In this document: positions 10,513 through 23,900 of the stretch, one piece after another | Numbering within the stretch: the first letter of the stretch is position 1 | How the letters are laid out: every line of letters starts with the position of its first letter | Assembly: GCA_024803745.1 (NCBI GenBank) | Contig: JANJXV010000024.1 | Coordinates: 16,253,927 to 16,317,926 of the forward strand | Direction: 5' to 3' | Length of the DNA: 64,000 nt | From: Megascapheus bottae | Taxonomy: Eukaryota > Chordata > Mammalia > Rodentia > Geomyidae | Translations under genes and position numbers: made by a program | The notes under the pieces: model-generated | What the model was told of the DNA's origin: nothing | What the model saw: the letters and a program-made list of their open reading frames with translations, nothing else | The model's database searches: none

Positions 10513-13369
10513 TTCTACTGTGACTAAGAGAGGGGACCTCATGTACCCAGAAGCCCCAGTGACTTCTGTGGGATTAGCCGTCTGTTGGTTCTTGCCTTCC
10601 TGTCCTATCCTATGTTCCTAAAGGTAGCCACTCCTAGACCCATGGGGCAACCATTCCCCACTCTCCCAGACTCTCCTCACCTCCCAGTTGCCTGGGCCTG
10701 AGCCTGTGGGCAGCCCATCTATACAGACATTGGAAACAAAAACCTCCAAAGGTCTAGAAGCTGAGACCCAGCTGGAGGCTGGAGATGACCCATTCCTGGG
10801 CCTAAGATTGGCAAGGCTGGGAAGCTGGGAAGCTATAGGTGATTTGAGAAATCTCCTGTATATTGACTGAGGATGCCGCCTTAGTCTTTGTAGGAAAGAA
10901 AAGCCATCCTTTCTTTCTACCTGTGTAAGGTTTCTAGCTTGCTTCCCTGAAAATATGCACAACAAAGACAGGTTAACAAAAGGGAAACATACATATGCAT
11001 TTTAGTTTTACCAGACGCAGGAAGGAGGAACCATCATCAGGAAAGGAAACCCAAAGGAACAGTTAAACAGTATTCTTTCTAAATGTGCTGTTTCTCAGAT
11101 TCCTAAAACTTAGCATATTTGGTATGTTCAGCTACCGGATGTGAGGCTAGGATGTTCTGCTTGATATTGTGCAATGTATCAAACTCTGGAAGTATCTGTG
11201 TCTTCATGTTATAGGATGAAAATACACAGTAGCTTCCATCCAATACATGATATATTCACTGCTTCGCACACAATACACACCACATAGACACAATAATACT
11301 GTCATTGTCATGTCCCATGTCATTGAGAATGTGTGACCTACCAGTGAGGAAACTTCCTGTTTCTATGTGACCTTAAAGGACAGCCCTTCTGGCTGGGACA
11401 GGCCCAGGAGAGACCCCACTTGCTGGATTTGGATGCATAATGCCCCACAGAACTGGAACAGAATTGGATGTCCTTGCTTTTGTTCCATGACTCTTTTGGC
11501 CCCCTCCCCCAGGCAAGCCAGCTGTCCTGGGCATTTGACTCCTCATACCTGTTTCCTTTCATGTGTTAGGCAGGGCTTTACATCTCATTGCCTGTCAGTG
11601 TGTTCTCGGCATCTCGTTAACTCTGAAGGCTCAGTAACCTGCAGGGACCAGGCCTTCACAGGTCTAATCGACTTCCTGGGCTGTGAGTTTACTGTTATTT
11701 TTCCCACCTGTGCAGAGGAATGTTGGATCCTGGGTTTCTAATAAGTTCTCAAATTGCTCTATGAAATTGAGGTGAGAAAAACTAATGTCACCTTTTTTGT
11801 TTTAATTTTGTTTAATTTTCCTAAATCAAATCCAGCTCTGAGTTTCCACTTAACCATTCTCAGCAGCAGTCCGAATGCAGTTTTTGTTTTTGTGGCTTCC
11901 TCAGGGTCATCAGTGCACCTTGGTCATTTTGTCACCTCTCTCCCAAGCTTCTCTTGTGCAGAACTGTCCTCCAGCGCTGTTGCTCTTCATATAGAGGTCC
12001 TCTCCATTGTTTCCAGGCCTTATCCAGGCTGTGCCTCTGTGAGCTGAGCCAGGCACAGGTGAGGCTACATAGATTCCACAGCATAGGCATCTTCTCAGCT
12101 GCACAGGTCCAACACTCCATGTTGGATAATTCTTCCTTCGAAGCCTCCTTTACTTTCTGCCAACTCTTGGTCTAAACATACCAATAAATTGTTAGAGGGA
12201 GTGTGCTGAGTGAGAAGTTTTCTTTTTCACCTTTCTACTTGTCTCCTCCCCACTTTTTTTTCTTCCCTGAAACAGGAAGTTTGTTAATCCAGCCCTAGAA
12301 GTAAGAAGAGTTAAGGCTCTAAGAGCAATATGCAGATAACCTTCCTGTAAGGCGGCAGGGGAAGAGATATACTTACTATTCTAATTCAGATTGACATACA
12401 TTAACTTTCTCAATAACTTAATATATTCACCGACTTCCTATCTTAACAAATATCTTAACTCAAGGTTTGATTTGGCTCAGGTTGCAGAGGTGTCAGTCCA
12501 TGGTTATGCAGTCCCCAGGCTTTCAGCCTATGTCAGCACAGTATACCATGGTGAAATGTGCAGCTGGGAGATTTGTTAACTTTATGGTGGTCCTGAGACA
12601 AAATGATGGGACAGACACTGGGATCCCAATATCCTTTACAAAGCCAAACCCCAGTATCTTAACTTTCTCCCACTAGGCCCCGCCTCTTAAACATTCTGTG
12701 CCAACTGAAGACCAAGCATTTTGAAGGCATCTCAGATCTAAACTAGAGCAATAACTTGGCCTGCTGTGGACACAGGGCTTTTGGGAGACATTTTGTCCTA
12801 TGAAACTTTTCAAAGTAGTAAAATGAGAAAGTTCCTGGCAAAACACTAGAGACTCAGAAATGATTGTGCCAGAACCAACATCTTTTGGCCACCACACCTC
12901 AGGGATCCTATGTTTGGAGCTCCAACCTGTGCCTATTAGACTACAAGGGAAGGAGTCGAAAGGAACTCCTTACCTTTGGGCATGGCCATCTTACTGAACA
13001 AATAAATGAGTGATTTGTGCAAGTCAAGTATGGAATCCTAGAGCCAGCATACCAGTGAAAGCTCTCCTATTATGTTCAGGATATACACAAGATTCAGAAA
13101 ACAGAATCATGGTTTCAAACCTGTTAGTAGAATAAAATGTGATGGACATGATGGTATTTAACCATAGTCTTGAAAGGAATGTGGAATTAGGAAATCACTG
13201 GGGGAACTTGAGAAGAAGGGATACTTTAAACAAACTCCATACTTGTAGGGGACAGAGAGAGTAAGCTACTAGAGTAAAGCAAAAAAAAAAAAAAAACCCA
13301 CTTAGAAGTATGAGGAAGACTAACAGACTGTACTTGGGAAAACTTGTCAAGAGGAAAAAGAAAAACAGC

Positions 13370-13565
13370 ATCTTAATCTTTTTTATACTGCTGTAACTGA
13401 AAAAGTCTGAGACTGAGTAAACTATATAGAAGAGAAATGTATTTCTCTTAACTCTTGAGCCTGGGAAGGCCAAGATCAAGGGGCAGCATCTAGTAAGGCT
13501 TCCTTGTGGTGTTCTCACATTGTAGAAGGCAAAAGGGCAAGAGAGCATGAATGAGGGAGAACATT
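13370..13565 (-). mobile_element. MaLR/MLT-type LTR fragment (antisense)
   Basis: The segments CTGCTGTAACTGAAAAAGTC, GAGCCTGGGAAGGCCAAGAT and GTAGAAGGCAAAAGGGCAAG occur in the order found in antisense MST/MLT1-type LTRs. Family assignment is from memory of consensus patterns. Only LTR sequence is seen, with no retroviral gene. Confidence 0.45.
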
Positions 13566-13639
13566 TATAGAGAAAAATATTATATGTATAGCATGTAAGC
13601 ATATACTTGTAATGCATATACATGTACATATGTAATACA

Positions 13640-14110
13640 TAAATACGTGTAATTATGTGGAAAGAGAGGCAAGGGAGAAGAGATTGATTTTATTATGGGA
13701 ATTGGCTCATACATATAAGAAAGCCCAACCCCTCAAAACTGGTGGTGTGAAGGCCTGAGATCTAGGGGTGTTTGACATTGCATCTCCAAGAAAAGGGGTA
13801 GGAGGTAGAAGGCTCTGATCTAATCCATGGTTTGAAAACATAGTGAAGCCCCCACTCTGTCCTCATTCTCTGATGCCACCTTATGGAACACTGACTCCAA
13901 GACAAAAAAAAAAACCATTATATATTGTCAGCAGAATCAGATCTACCTTCTAGTCAGGTCAGAAGGCAGAGTTAGTTCTTCATTAGTTAAGGCAATCCAG
14001 GTCCTGTAGTACTGTTCTCATTCACCCATTTTTAGTCACATAAACTGATAACCCTCCAGAAATCTTACCAGCCAACCAAAACTCATTCAACACCTTTTGT
14101 GCTAATTATT
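13640..14110. mobile_element. Probable ancient LTR-like repeat
   Basis: TTATTATGGGAATTGGCTCA, CTGAGATCTAGGGGTG and CCTCCAGAAATCTTACCAGC are spaced like a common antisense mammalian ERVL-type LTR. Divergence is high and I cannot name the family. Confidence 0.35.
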
Positions 14111-15524
14111 CAACTACATTTTACTATTCCAGTTGCGATTGCAATCTTGGTGACAACTCTATTGGCCAACTCTTGAGAGTGATTTCTAGAAGATGCCCCT
14201 GGTCTGGTCTTTAAGGACTTAATATCTTGTTCTTTTTTCATGTCTGACAGTCTTCAGGGAGCTACTAGCGTGGGCTTGCCTGTCCCTCATCAGTCTCCTG
14301 CCCATGACATGCATTGCCAGGATTTGGATTCCTCCAGTCTCTGCAATCGGACATCATTGATCTAGTCATAGATCAGGTGTGCTCTGAGCTGTCCACACAC
14401 CTTTGCAAACTGCCACTCGGAGGTTCCAGGCAGTATCCAGGGTTTTGTCTCAGCCTGCCTTAAAGCACAAAGACACTTGGCAAGTTCTCCCAGAAACAAG
14501 GCTGTATTTTGCCCATGTGGCACAATGTTTCTCTGCTTTATTCTTCAGTCACCCATGATTGGAAAGCCTGAGCTAGAGTTCCCATGAGCTAGCACATGGA
14601 GCTTCACAACAAACCCCGTTTTCCATCTTTCCTCAAACCGGTCCCCTATTTCTGTGCAAACAGGCTCCTTCTCTAAGGGTTCGGAACTTTGTAATCTTAT
14701 CACGTCAGAACTTGGAGTCCATCTAGCTTCTGCTATTAATAGCCAGGGCCACGGCACCAGCCTTCAGCTTATTAATAATGTATGGTTGCAGCCCCTGACT
14801 TAGTTAAGCCACAAATGTCGCTCATCTGCATGATTAGCTCTTACCTTCCTGATTAGAAAGCTTCATGTCACAAAAAGCTACCCTTTTTGAATGAATGGCT
14901 CTTTTAAAGAGAACTAGGAAAATGCATCTGAAACTCAAATTAAAAAAAAAAAGTCAACAGCAAAAAAAAGGTCTTTTCTTTATGAAAGGAGAAGAAAAGG
15001 AATTTAAGAGAAAATCTTGAAGTTTAGCTCTATGCTGAGTGATAAAAAAAATAATTGAAAGTAGTTTTGGCAATAAATAGGAACTTGAGAAAGAGAAGGT
15101 TGGAGAATGGTTCGGGGGCTTGTAGGAGATAGTATTTAATGAGTTTGAACTTTACCTTGAGGAATTTGGGACCACTGTGTGATTTTAAGCAAGAGAGTGG
15201 TGTCAGCCTTAGGAGGAAGAAGGATAATGAAATGGAAAATGAGTTGCAGGAAGACCAGCTGTAGTCCAGGAAAAAATAGAAGGTGGTAGAAGCTTAAACA
15301 AGGACGTTGGCACAGCAGGTGAAGAGAAAAGGCAGACACAGGAGCTATTTTGTGAGGCCTGGTGGACTGCTCACTTCTGTGGATGTGCTTCTCATCACTG
15401 CTGGAAGTTTATCTTCTATAGTCCTTATTTGACCATCAATTTAAACAGCAAACCCCTCCCTTGCCTCATCAATTTCACTGCTTTATCTGACAGGAATTAA
15501 GCGGGTTTTTTTTCTAATTTTTTA

Positions 15525-15715
15525 TTGTTATTATGAAGGTGATATACAGAGAGGTTGCAATTCCATAAGTCAGATAAAGCGTGCATTTCTTTTTGAACGA
15601 TGCCACCCCTGCCCTTACTCTCTCCCCTTTTTTCCCTCCTGTCCCCACCCACAAGTTGTATAGTTCATTTTCAACCTAGTGTCCACTGAGTACCACTGGG
15701 AATTTTTTTTTCTAG
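15525..15715 (-). mobile_element. Probable LINE-1 3' UTR fragment (antisense)
   Basis: After a T-rich start (TTTTTTATTGTTATTATG) come GATATACAGAGAGGTTGC and GTGCATTTCTTTTTGAACG, then a long C/T-rich tract. The same order of motifs recurs at 44855-44940 and 63165-63330, which suggests a dispersed family, most likely the L1 3' UTR of this lineage. The L1 assignment is inference. Confidence 0.4.
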
Positions 15716-17157
15716 ACAAGCCTTCTCCAATCCTGTGTCCTGTTCTCTACAGCACCAACAGATAGGTAGACAGGTAGGGCTGTGTACAGGAAGGACTGTG
15801 AGGAAGGCCCAGGGAGTCTCTCCCCACCCCACCCTTCCAGTGCAAAGCTATTTAATTTTGCATGATTCAAGAAGCAGTTTCCATGGCTTATTCCTGTGGA
15901 GGACAGAGGAGGAGATTTGTGCTCTGAGACAGCATCTATGTGACCCAAACAAGTCAACTAATGAATCCCATGGCTTCAGCAATTCTCCTGGGATCTACCT
16001 CCACAGTTTGATGAGGAGTAACTCCCAATCTATCAGACCATCCTTTTCTTCCAGAAACCTCTCCCTCTGGTTATCTCAGCCTTCCTAAGAAAGGCTTTAT
16101 GATGTTAGAACTTTACACTTGAGTTTGAGAAGTCATGTGAGGCCTGGAAAATGTTCATTGTGCTAACTGGGGAAAAACTAACTGGGGAAAAACAAACCCA
16201 AACTGACGTTACACTACCCTTTGATCAAAACTCAGATGATCAGTTTCCTCCACTGTCTGATAACTACTGCGTTCTCAGGTTACATCGCTGTGCATGGCTG
16301 TGACAGACATAGATACCCCACACAAGTGCATCAGGAGCTCTGTCACGAAAGGAAGGCTCTTACAGATTAATCAACATGAAATCAGAGACAAAAGTGGAGA
16401 GACAGCACCTGATGTTCTTTTCAACCAAGGTCCCTGCTTAATTCCAAACCTATTCTGCAGGCTGGATGTCAGGCAACTGAAGGATGATCAGTCTTAGGCT
16501 GGAATTAAAGCCTGCTGTGATGTTAATGAAGAACCTCCGGTGGGTTTGCTGGAAGGTAATTTAGATCTACATAATTATGACTTAATCCCTCACCCCATGA
16601 CATCAAGAAAGGTCTCTACCCAAGTGCAGACTGCATGATTTCATGCCACAAAGAGTACAGCTGGGAGACTCCGGTTCCCTTTTGTGTGTAATGCTCACAT
16701 CAGTCATGATAGAGTTATTAAGTGGTGTGACCGGACTCACTTCTTGCACACGGGGTGCTATCTCCTAATCAAACTACAAAACGTGACTGAGCAGGCTGAG
16801 AAAAGAAATCAAGATCTGCATCTTAAATAGAAGACTAATTGCTCTGGACAGGAAAGCTGCTGCCCGGTGGGGAAGATTCAATCCTCCCCAACAACTTCAG
16901 ATCTTTGGTGGAAGCCATTGGAGCCACCATTTGCAGTTGAAGGTGGAATCATCAGGACTGTCTTTAGAACCACAGTCTTGGCTGTGGATGCAGCTGTCAT
17001 GGCAGGGAATTATCCCTGGGACACACCCTCATCATATGCACAGCCAGTAATAGGGACAGGAGAGCTTTTATGGAAGCAGTTCTGCTAGCTCTCCTTAGTC
17101 TTCCAAGGAAGACATGGGACTGTAGAGCCAAGAGTCCCATTAGAAAATAGATTGAAA

Positions 17158-17385
17158 TCTGGGCTCTGGTGACTCATCCCTGTAATTATAGCTACTTATT
17201 AGGCTGTTATCTGGAGGCTCATGGTTCAAAGCCACACTGGAAGAAAAGTCTACAAGATTCAATCTCTAAAATAATCAGTAAAAAGTTAAGCCAGTTGCAT
17301 GGTTCCAATGGTAGAGTACAAATTGAGCAAGAAAAGCCTGCAAGCATGAGGCTCTGAGTTCAAATCTTAGTATTTTAAAAAATGA
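17158..17385 (+). mobile_element. Old B1-like/Geo dimeric SINE
   Basis: A diverged left arm (CTCATCCCTGTAATTATAGC) is followed by a right arm (ATGGTAGAGTACAAATTGAG ... TGAGTTCAAATC) and an A-rich tail. A purine-rich (GAA/GGA) stretch continues from its tail to about 17440. Confidence 0.75.
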
Positions 17386-17604
17386 AGTAAAAAAGGAGAA
17401 GGTAGAAGAGGAAGAGGAGAAGAAGGAGGAGGAAAAAACTAGATTAAGTCAACTCTAACAGTTGAACCAGATGCAAAGCAAGTCTTTGGTGTAGTAACAC
17501 ATGAAAAAGTTATGAGTGATTCTGACCAGAGTCTTCCAAGGAGAGACAGTAATTATATTGAGCTTGAGGTAAAGAGGTCAGGAATGTTTTCAGAAACAAA
17601 TAGC

Positions 17605-18475
17605 ATTTGTATATCAGTCATAAATCCTGTACCTCAGAACCTGACCTTATTTGGAGATAGGATCTTATGCATGTAATTAGTTAAGATGATGTCATACCAG
17701 AGTAAATTAGATCTCTAATCCCATAAAAGTGGATTTATTTTTAAAAGGCCATGGCCTAAAGTTATATACTACTCCAAAATACGATGCCTTGGCATTTGAG
17801 ACAGCAAAAACAGGAAAGCCTCCAGACCATAAAACCTAGACAGGTCACTCTGACTTTTTCGCTCCTCCTCTCTTGACCCTCATAATCCAAGTGTTCTGTC
17901 TTGTGGTGGAGGAAAGTAATGGCATACCGGATGTCACAAAGAATCTTTTCTAGTTCCTACCCCGTCCCTACTAGATCAGAACTTTTTGTCATTCCTTTAT
18001 CCAACTGTCCAGAACAATACTAGATTTCCCCATTTCTCTGTATTTTCATGTAAAAGGCTCTTACATCCCCTAAGCTTATAGTCACAAAAAATAAATTAAT
18101 ATATTTGCTACATTTGTTGCATGATGAATAAATTTGCTTGCTTTGCCTTTTCAATTTGCCTCTTGTTTTGGTCTTAATCATAAACTATATGCACTGGGCG
18201 AGGGAAAAAAGGAGATTACCTTTCTCCACTACGAGGGGAAATTTGAGGAATAGATATACCCAGGGGAAAGTGGCATATGAAGCTCAGAGGTATGCTGCCA
18301 CAGCCAAAGAGCCATCAGAAGCTAGAGGAGAGGCTGGAACAGGTCCTTCCCCACCACCTTCAAGAGTGTGTGGCCCTGCTGACATCCTGACTACAGCCTT
18401 ATTAGGGAATCAATTCATGTTGTTTTCAGCTGCCAGTGTACAGTACTTGAGTATAACAGTCCAGGAAAACTGGGT
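17605..18475 (+). mobile_element. MLT1-type MaLR LTR, interrupted
   Basis: The 5' half (17605-17745) reads GTACCTCAGAACCTGACCTT, then TATTTGGAGATAGGATCTTA. The 3' half (about 18235-18475) contains GGCCCTGCTGACATCCTGAC and TCATGTTGTTTTCAGCTGCC. Both fit MLT1 LTRs in order. About 490 unrelated bases separate the halves. An open frame over 18138-18572 is a by-product of this repeat. Confidence 0.6.
17750..18234 (+). mobile_element. Candidate solo LTR inserted in the MLT1 element
   Basis: This segment separates the two MLT1 halves. It begins near TACTACTCCAAAATACGATG and ends with an LTR-like polyadenylation/U5 region (GATGAATAAATTTGCTTGC, then TTGCCTCTTGTTTTGGTC). It looks like an ERV1-class solo LTR. 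Boundaries and family are uncertain, and no viral coding sequence is present. Confidence 0.4.
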
Positions 18476-19176
18476 TTGTGGACAAGGAGACAATGGAGCC
18501 TCAGATGAAAGAATAAGCACAAACTTCTTAGTTAACATGTCTGTGCATATTGAAAAGGAGTTGTGGGATTAGATATTATGGCCAAGCAACAGATGACATA
18601 AATGCTAGGGAGACATGATGTCTCATTGGAGACTTTGCTGGGATTCTGTTTTGATTTGTTTACATATTTTTTGTCTGACAATGCTTTGAGGTGACTGATG
18701 AGACAAACTTCAAGAACCCTCTCCTAAAAGAATGGAAACCCAAAGAGCAGCTGAGCTGAGAAGAGCTGATGTTCATCTGAGAAAGAAGCCAAGAAAGTCT
18801 GAATAGAAAAGTGGCAGCAGAACAAGCCAGGAGATGGAATTGTATGTAGACCTTGTAAATATTTGCTGGTGTGCAGTGGCAAGGGGACAGAACTGGTCAT
18901 AACACTGCCAATGTTTGGATCCTGGTGAGTGGGGTGATCGAAGTGCTATGAACAGATTTAATGAGGAAGAGAGGGCCCTGTGGGCTGAGTTGGGCACTTC
19001 CTTTGAGGTATCAATGATGCCTCGAAGTAGAAGAGTCCCTCAGGAACTTGAACTTGGAAGAAAAGAAAAAGAAGAAAAAAGAAAAGAAGAGAAGGAAAGA
19101 TCATTCACATCAACAAGAGAGGAGCTGAGGCCAGCTAAAAAACAGTTACATACATGGAGGACTTGTTAATGTAGAG

Positions 19177-19178
<2 letters not shown>

Positions 19179-19221
<43 letters not shown>
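19179..19221 (+). repeat. (GT)n microsatellite, about 21 copies
   Basis: A pure GT array. It is not adjacent to a recognisable SINE, unlike most other dinucleotide arrays here. Confidence 0.97.
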
Positions 19222-19222
<1 letters not shown>

Positions 19223-20099
19223 AGTACAAGTGGCAAAAAGAAGTTCTAGTCACTGGCAAAATCTGTCCCAATTTGCTGTCAGTAAAGTCTCTTTGTATGC
19301 AAGGATAAAGTCATGCAAAGCTTGCACTTGTTTGTTTCTCAAACAAAAGCAAGACTTCAGGTGAGTGATCCTCTGGTTGCTCTCCCCACAGGAAGCGGAA
19401 GTAGAACCTCCAGGATGATGGAAGCTCTGGCTTTCTTTGGAGAGTTAATTAGTGGGTGGGTGTGGAGCTCCCTGCTTGAGCGGAAGCTGGGTCATCAGAG
19501 CATTCTTAATTGATGCAGCTCAGAAAAGGGGACAAAGCAGCAGCCTTAAGCAGACCTTGGATGCTTTTAGCACCAGAAAGAAAGCCCTTTCTTTAAAGCA
19601 GAATAAGAAAAGCTTTGGTTAAGTTACACCGAGAAGGGTCCTGGAATGTGCCAAACCTGTACCTAGCCATGACACGTTCTGCACTTCAGTACAGTGAAGA
19701 ATCCCTGCAGTGATCTCTTGTCAGGAACCTTGTTAAGCCCAACAGTAGTGAATAAGATTACACACAATGGGCTTGTTACCAAAATCAATGGCTGTCTCAC
19801 TTCTATTCAATGAAACTGGAATGTGAGCCACATGTCACTTGAAATTTTCTAATAGCCCCAATTAAAAAGGGAAAAGAGATACAAATGAAATTAATTTTAC
19901 TTATGCTCTTATTTAACCTAGTATGTCCAAAGTATTTTTAAATTCTTTTTGGTATAAAGTCTTCAAAATCTGAATTTTACAGAAGAACACAAAACATATT
20001 CAAGTGTAGAAGATGTATTTCAGGCATTCAATTGCCTCATATGGCTAGTGGCCACCCACTGAACAACTCAGCGCTTTAAAAAGATTCTTTTCTTTTCTT

Positions 20100-20309
20100 T
20101 TTTTGCAGGTATTGGACTTGAACTCAGGGACTGGGAGCTGTCCATGAGCTTTTTTGCTCAAAGGTAATCACAGGCTCTTCTTCCAGCTTTTTGGTGGTTC
20201 ATTGGAGATGAGACTCCTAGACTTTCCTACCTGGCTTTGAACCACAATCCTCAGATCTTAATCTCCTGAATAGCTAGGATTACAGGCATGACCCTCTGGC
20301 ACCCAGCTC
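20100..20309 (-). mobile_element. B1-like/Geo dimeric SINE (antisense)
   Basis: In antisense the right arm comes first (ACTTGAACTCAGGGACTGGG), then the inter-arm TTGGTGGTTCATTGGAGATG, then the B1 arm (TCCTGAATAGCTAGGATTAC). It lies head to tail with the next element. Confidence 0.9.
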
Positions 20310-20310
20310 A

Positions 20311-20507
20311 TTTTTTTTTGCCAGTCCTGGGTCTTGAACTCAGGGCCTGGGCACTGTCCTTGGGTTTTCTCAAGGCTAGATCTCTACCACTTAAGCCACA
20401 GCACCATGTCTGGCTTTTTTTCTATGCATGTGATACTGAGGAATCGAACCCAGGTCTTCATGCATGCTAGGCAAGCAATCTACCACTAGGCTAAACTCCC
20501 AGCCCTC
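20311..20507 (-). mobile_element. IDL-Geo-type dimeric SINE (antisense)
   Basis: The T-run tail follows CTCATT directly. GCCAGTCCTGGGTCTTGAAC is the right arm and CATGCATGCTAGGCAAGC the ID arm. CTCATT recurs after the element as a short duplication. Confidence 0.9.
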
Positions 20508-20749
20508 ATTGCTTATTTTTTGATCAGGACACTTCAGTTCTTGCTAAATTCCCTACTTATAGAAGTTGATGTCAATTTCAAAATGGATAATTTTTGTTCT
20601 TCTTTTTATACTTAGGATGAAATTAAGCATAATAAATTTAACAGTCATGAATGTAGGGAAGGGTGAATGAAAGGTATTTTTCCTTCCTTATAGTGAAAAG
20701 AGAAACCAGAATCTCTTACGGCAAGGGCTTAGAAAACAAGAGACCCATT

Positions 20750-20900
20750 ATGTGTGTAAGGCACTATAATTGCACTGTTTCGTTTGGATCTTATAGCAAA
20801 CCTTGGTAGTACATTTGTTATTCCCATTTATCAGATGAGAAAACTGAAGACAAAGTGGGCCAAATACCTTGCTCAAGTAACAGTGCTACCAATAAAAGGT
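20750..20900 (+). mobile_element. MIR element
   Basis: ATTCCCATTTATCAGATGAG, then AAAACTGAAG and CCAAATACCTTGCTCAAGTA match the MIR core in order. Confidence 0.7.
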
Positions 20901-23900
20901 CCCGCTCCGCAGTATTCATAGTCCTTTGAACTCTGAGTGACCTGAGGACAAAAGCCATGGCTACTGATATAATAGATTTCCTTATCTATGACATTGAGTT
21001 TGTCATATGGTACAGGCCATGTGGCATCACAGTTTGGTGAATTCACGCGAAAGCACTGGATCCATACAAGTCTACCTCCTCTCGGGTTACCAGCCCCGCC
21101 CTCCACACACTACTCCACTATGCAGAGCATTGAAATTTCTAATAACCTGATAGTGAATGCAACACAGAAAGGGAAAATCATGCAGAAACAGAGGCTAAGC
21201 CTTTCATGTTAAATGCTTTCTCATGGACTGAGGAAGACTTTATTTGATCAACATTTTGAGGAAGGCCTTTCCTTAGGTGCAGCCTTAGAAAATCCCAGGA
21301 AATACATGAATTATGCTTTATTTATTTTTTTAATCAGTTGAAGAGAGCTCATTGGAGAGAGGAACACATAATGGAGAGCAAGGGTTTAGAAGAAAGTTCA
21401 AGTGACTGGATGTGTGACTTTCTGGTAGTGTAACTGGATTTTAGGACAAACATCCCAACAGATCTTTTCATCTATCTATCCCAATACACCAAATATGAGT
21501 AGTGGTAAAGGGTGAAGGGCAGAAACAGAAGATTTAATCCACAAGATCATTTGGAGAAGAACAGATAAAGCAGTTCATTGACCCTAAGGCTGACTTGAAG
21601 GAGCTAACAGGGACCTTAAGATTTTATAGAAAGGAGTGGGTTGAAGTTTGTAAAGCAGACAGAGCAGGTAAACTTGGTTAGACCAAGTGTCCTTAGACCA
21701 CTCATCTGATTGGTCCCTAACTCAGTCCAGGTTCTTCAAGGGAAATGAAGGTGTTATGGCTGCCATCCCCGAAAGGGAACAGCATGATCCCCTGGAGGAT
21801 ATTTCTTCTGATGCAGGTTGCAACCTCACCATCATGGCAACCTTCTCTTATTTGGGGAGTAATCTCACGCTGGGATCCTACAAGTCTGGCATTGTCCTTT
21901 GCTATAAACATGTTGATTAATTATTCTTGCTGATGTTGGAAACCAAGGTAACTGCAGAAAAGAATGGAGTGACTCTGGAGGAAAAAAGTGAGAGGCAAAA
22001 GCAGAACCAGAGAGAGCAGAATGGAGTCAAGTTAGACCAGAGACCAGTGCCTTCCTTCAGTAGACCATTTGAGTAGCTTGTGGGAAACCCTGGATTTGAC
22101 CTCTCCCCGCCCTGCATCACATAAACAAACTAAAAACGAGAGGGAAATCCAGAAAAGGGTGACATGGAAATGAAGGTTCCTAGGCCTGCTCTGATTATGT
22201 GAAAAGGTAGCAGGAGCTGATTCACCCTCTTTTTCCTCAACCCTTCTTCCATTTTGCCTCCCCTTTCTGCTTCAACTGGTCAAAAGTGGATCCCTGACCT
22301 TCACTTTCTGCTTAGTTTATTCTGCTCTCATTATGCTCCCCTTACTACAGTACAGTTAGTGAAGGCTGACACATGTTTTTCTTAGGTTTATATCTTACTG
22401 TATCCTTATTACCTTTTTTTTTTTTTCACATAGCAGGCACTTCACATTTGGGGAAGTGAATGGGGAAGAAAAATCTCAGGTGCCCTGTGAATTTAAGGCT
22501 GCGAAGGAACTAAGAGTGCAAAGAACACAGAGACGATTGAGAAATTTGTTGGAAGTTAAGGGAGAGAGCAATGGGGAATGCTGCTGAGAAGATCCAGATT
22601 GGGAGAAGAGGTTGCAGGCAGGGTGCAGCCTACAGACCCTTGAAGAAATCCAGGAGAAATCTGAAACCAAGCATTATCTCATTATCACATTAAAGCACTT
22701 GAGCATAGGATGGCTGCCCTTTGTTGATAGATACCTGTTTGATCTTATAAAGAAACAGGGGGAGAGAGGTTTCCTATGGCTTCTTGTGAAATTGCTCTGC
22801 CTTTCACAGAGAATGCTCTTTAAATTACAAATGAGAAATGATTAACTGCTCCAGATTCTTTTTTAAAAAAGAAGAAAGAAAGAAAGAAAAAGGAGAAAAG
22901 GAAAATACAAACTGAATAAAAGTCAAAATAGCAGAAGTAACCATTTAACTATCAGAAACATCCAAAGGCAAATACTATTTAAAATAAATAAGAAGCGATT
23001 CAATAGAGCAGCAAGTCCTTAGCCTGGACAGAAGGCAACCATTTTGGGAACTCCAGCCTCTCCCTCAGAAACCTCAATCTCATTCTGCTGCTAAGAAGGC
23101 TGGATATATTCAGGCATTTATAGTTCAAATTCCTGGACAGGAGGAAAGAAAGGGGTACTGCTGTAATCTGTTTTTGAAAAATCCTGCAGGATGGGAAGAC
23201 TTTCAATACTGAAATTACTACTGAGTTTCCTTGGCAGAGCTCACAGTCCTTTGATCCATAAAGCTAGTTGGCTGGAGAATGTATTATGATGCCCCTGTTT
23301 TCCAGAAAATAGTCATAGCAAAGGGACTTCAAGGATTTAACAGCCTAAAACAGGTAGTTTGTGTGTACACCAAGAAATCCAGAGATAGGAAGCCCAGGGG
23401 TTATAAATCGGGAAGCTCAACAACATAGCCAAAGATACAGGTCTAGATATGTTGTGTCTCTCTACCATGTATCCTTTCAGCCTGTCTTGGGACCTCAAAA
23501 ACACTGATGAGAATCCCAAAGATCCCATGAGGAAATGTCACAATCCATGCAAGAAGAGACCACCCATCTATTCCTGTGCAGCCTTACACAGGAAGAAACA
23601 GGAAGTTGTTCTGCAAATCCTTGCTAGCATAGATTCATTGGTGGCTACACAGATTGTGACCATCTTAAACCAATCACCAGCAAGGAATGGACTACTTGAC
23701 TGGTAGACATCACTCAATGAGCTATATAGCTGGATAAAGCCATTGGAAGTTGAGGAAATTGATTAGGAGGGGTAGGGAAGAGGTGAGGGACATAAATTTA
23801 CGTTGCCAAGTATTGGGGTATTTTCCACTTTGGACTTCTATTGATTCAGTATTTATTCCTATTTGTTAAGCTAATGATAGGTTTCTTTCCCCCCTCTAAG

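Noticed and set aside
13195..13629. 144-codon minus-strand hydrophobic frame
   Set aside because: Phe/Leu/Ser-rich, low-complexity translation of A-rich DNA and an antisense LTR fragment; no exon features.
18138..18572. 144-codon + strand open frame
   Set aside because: It spans the end of an LTR-like insert and the 3' half of an MLT1-type LTR; no protein family signature.
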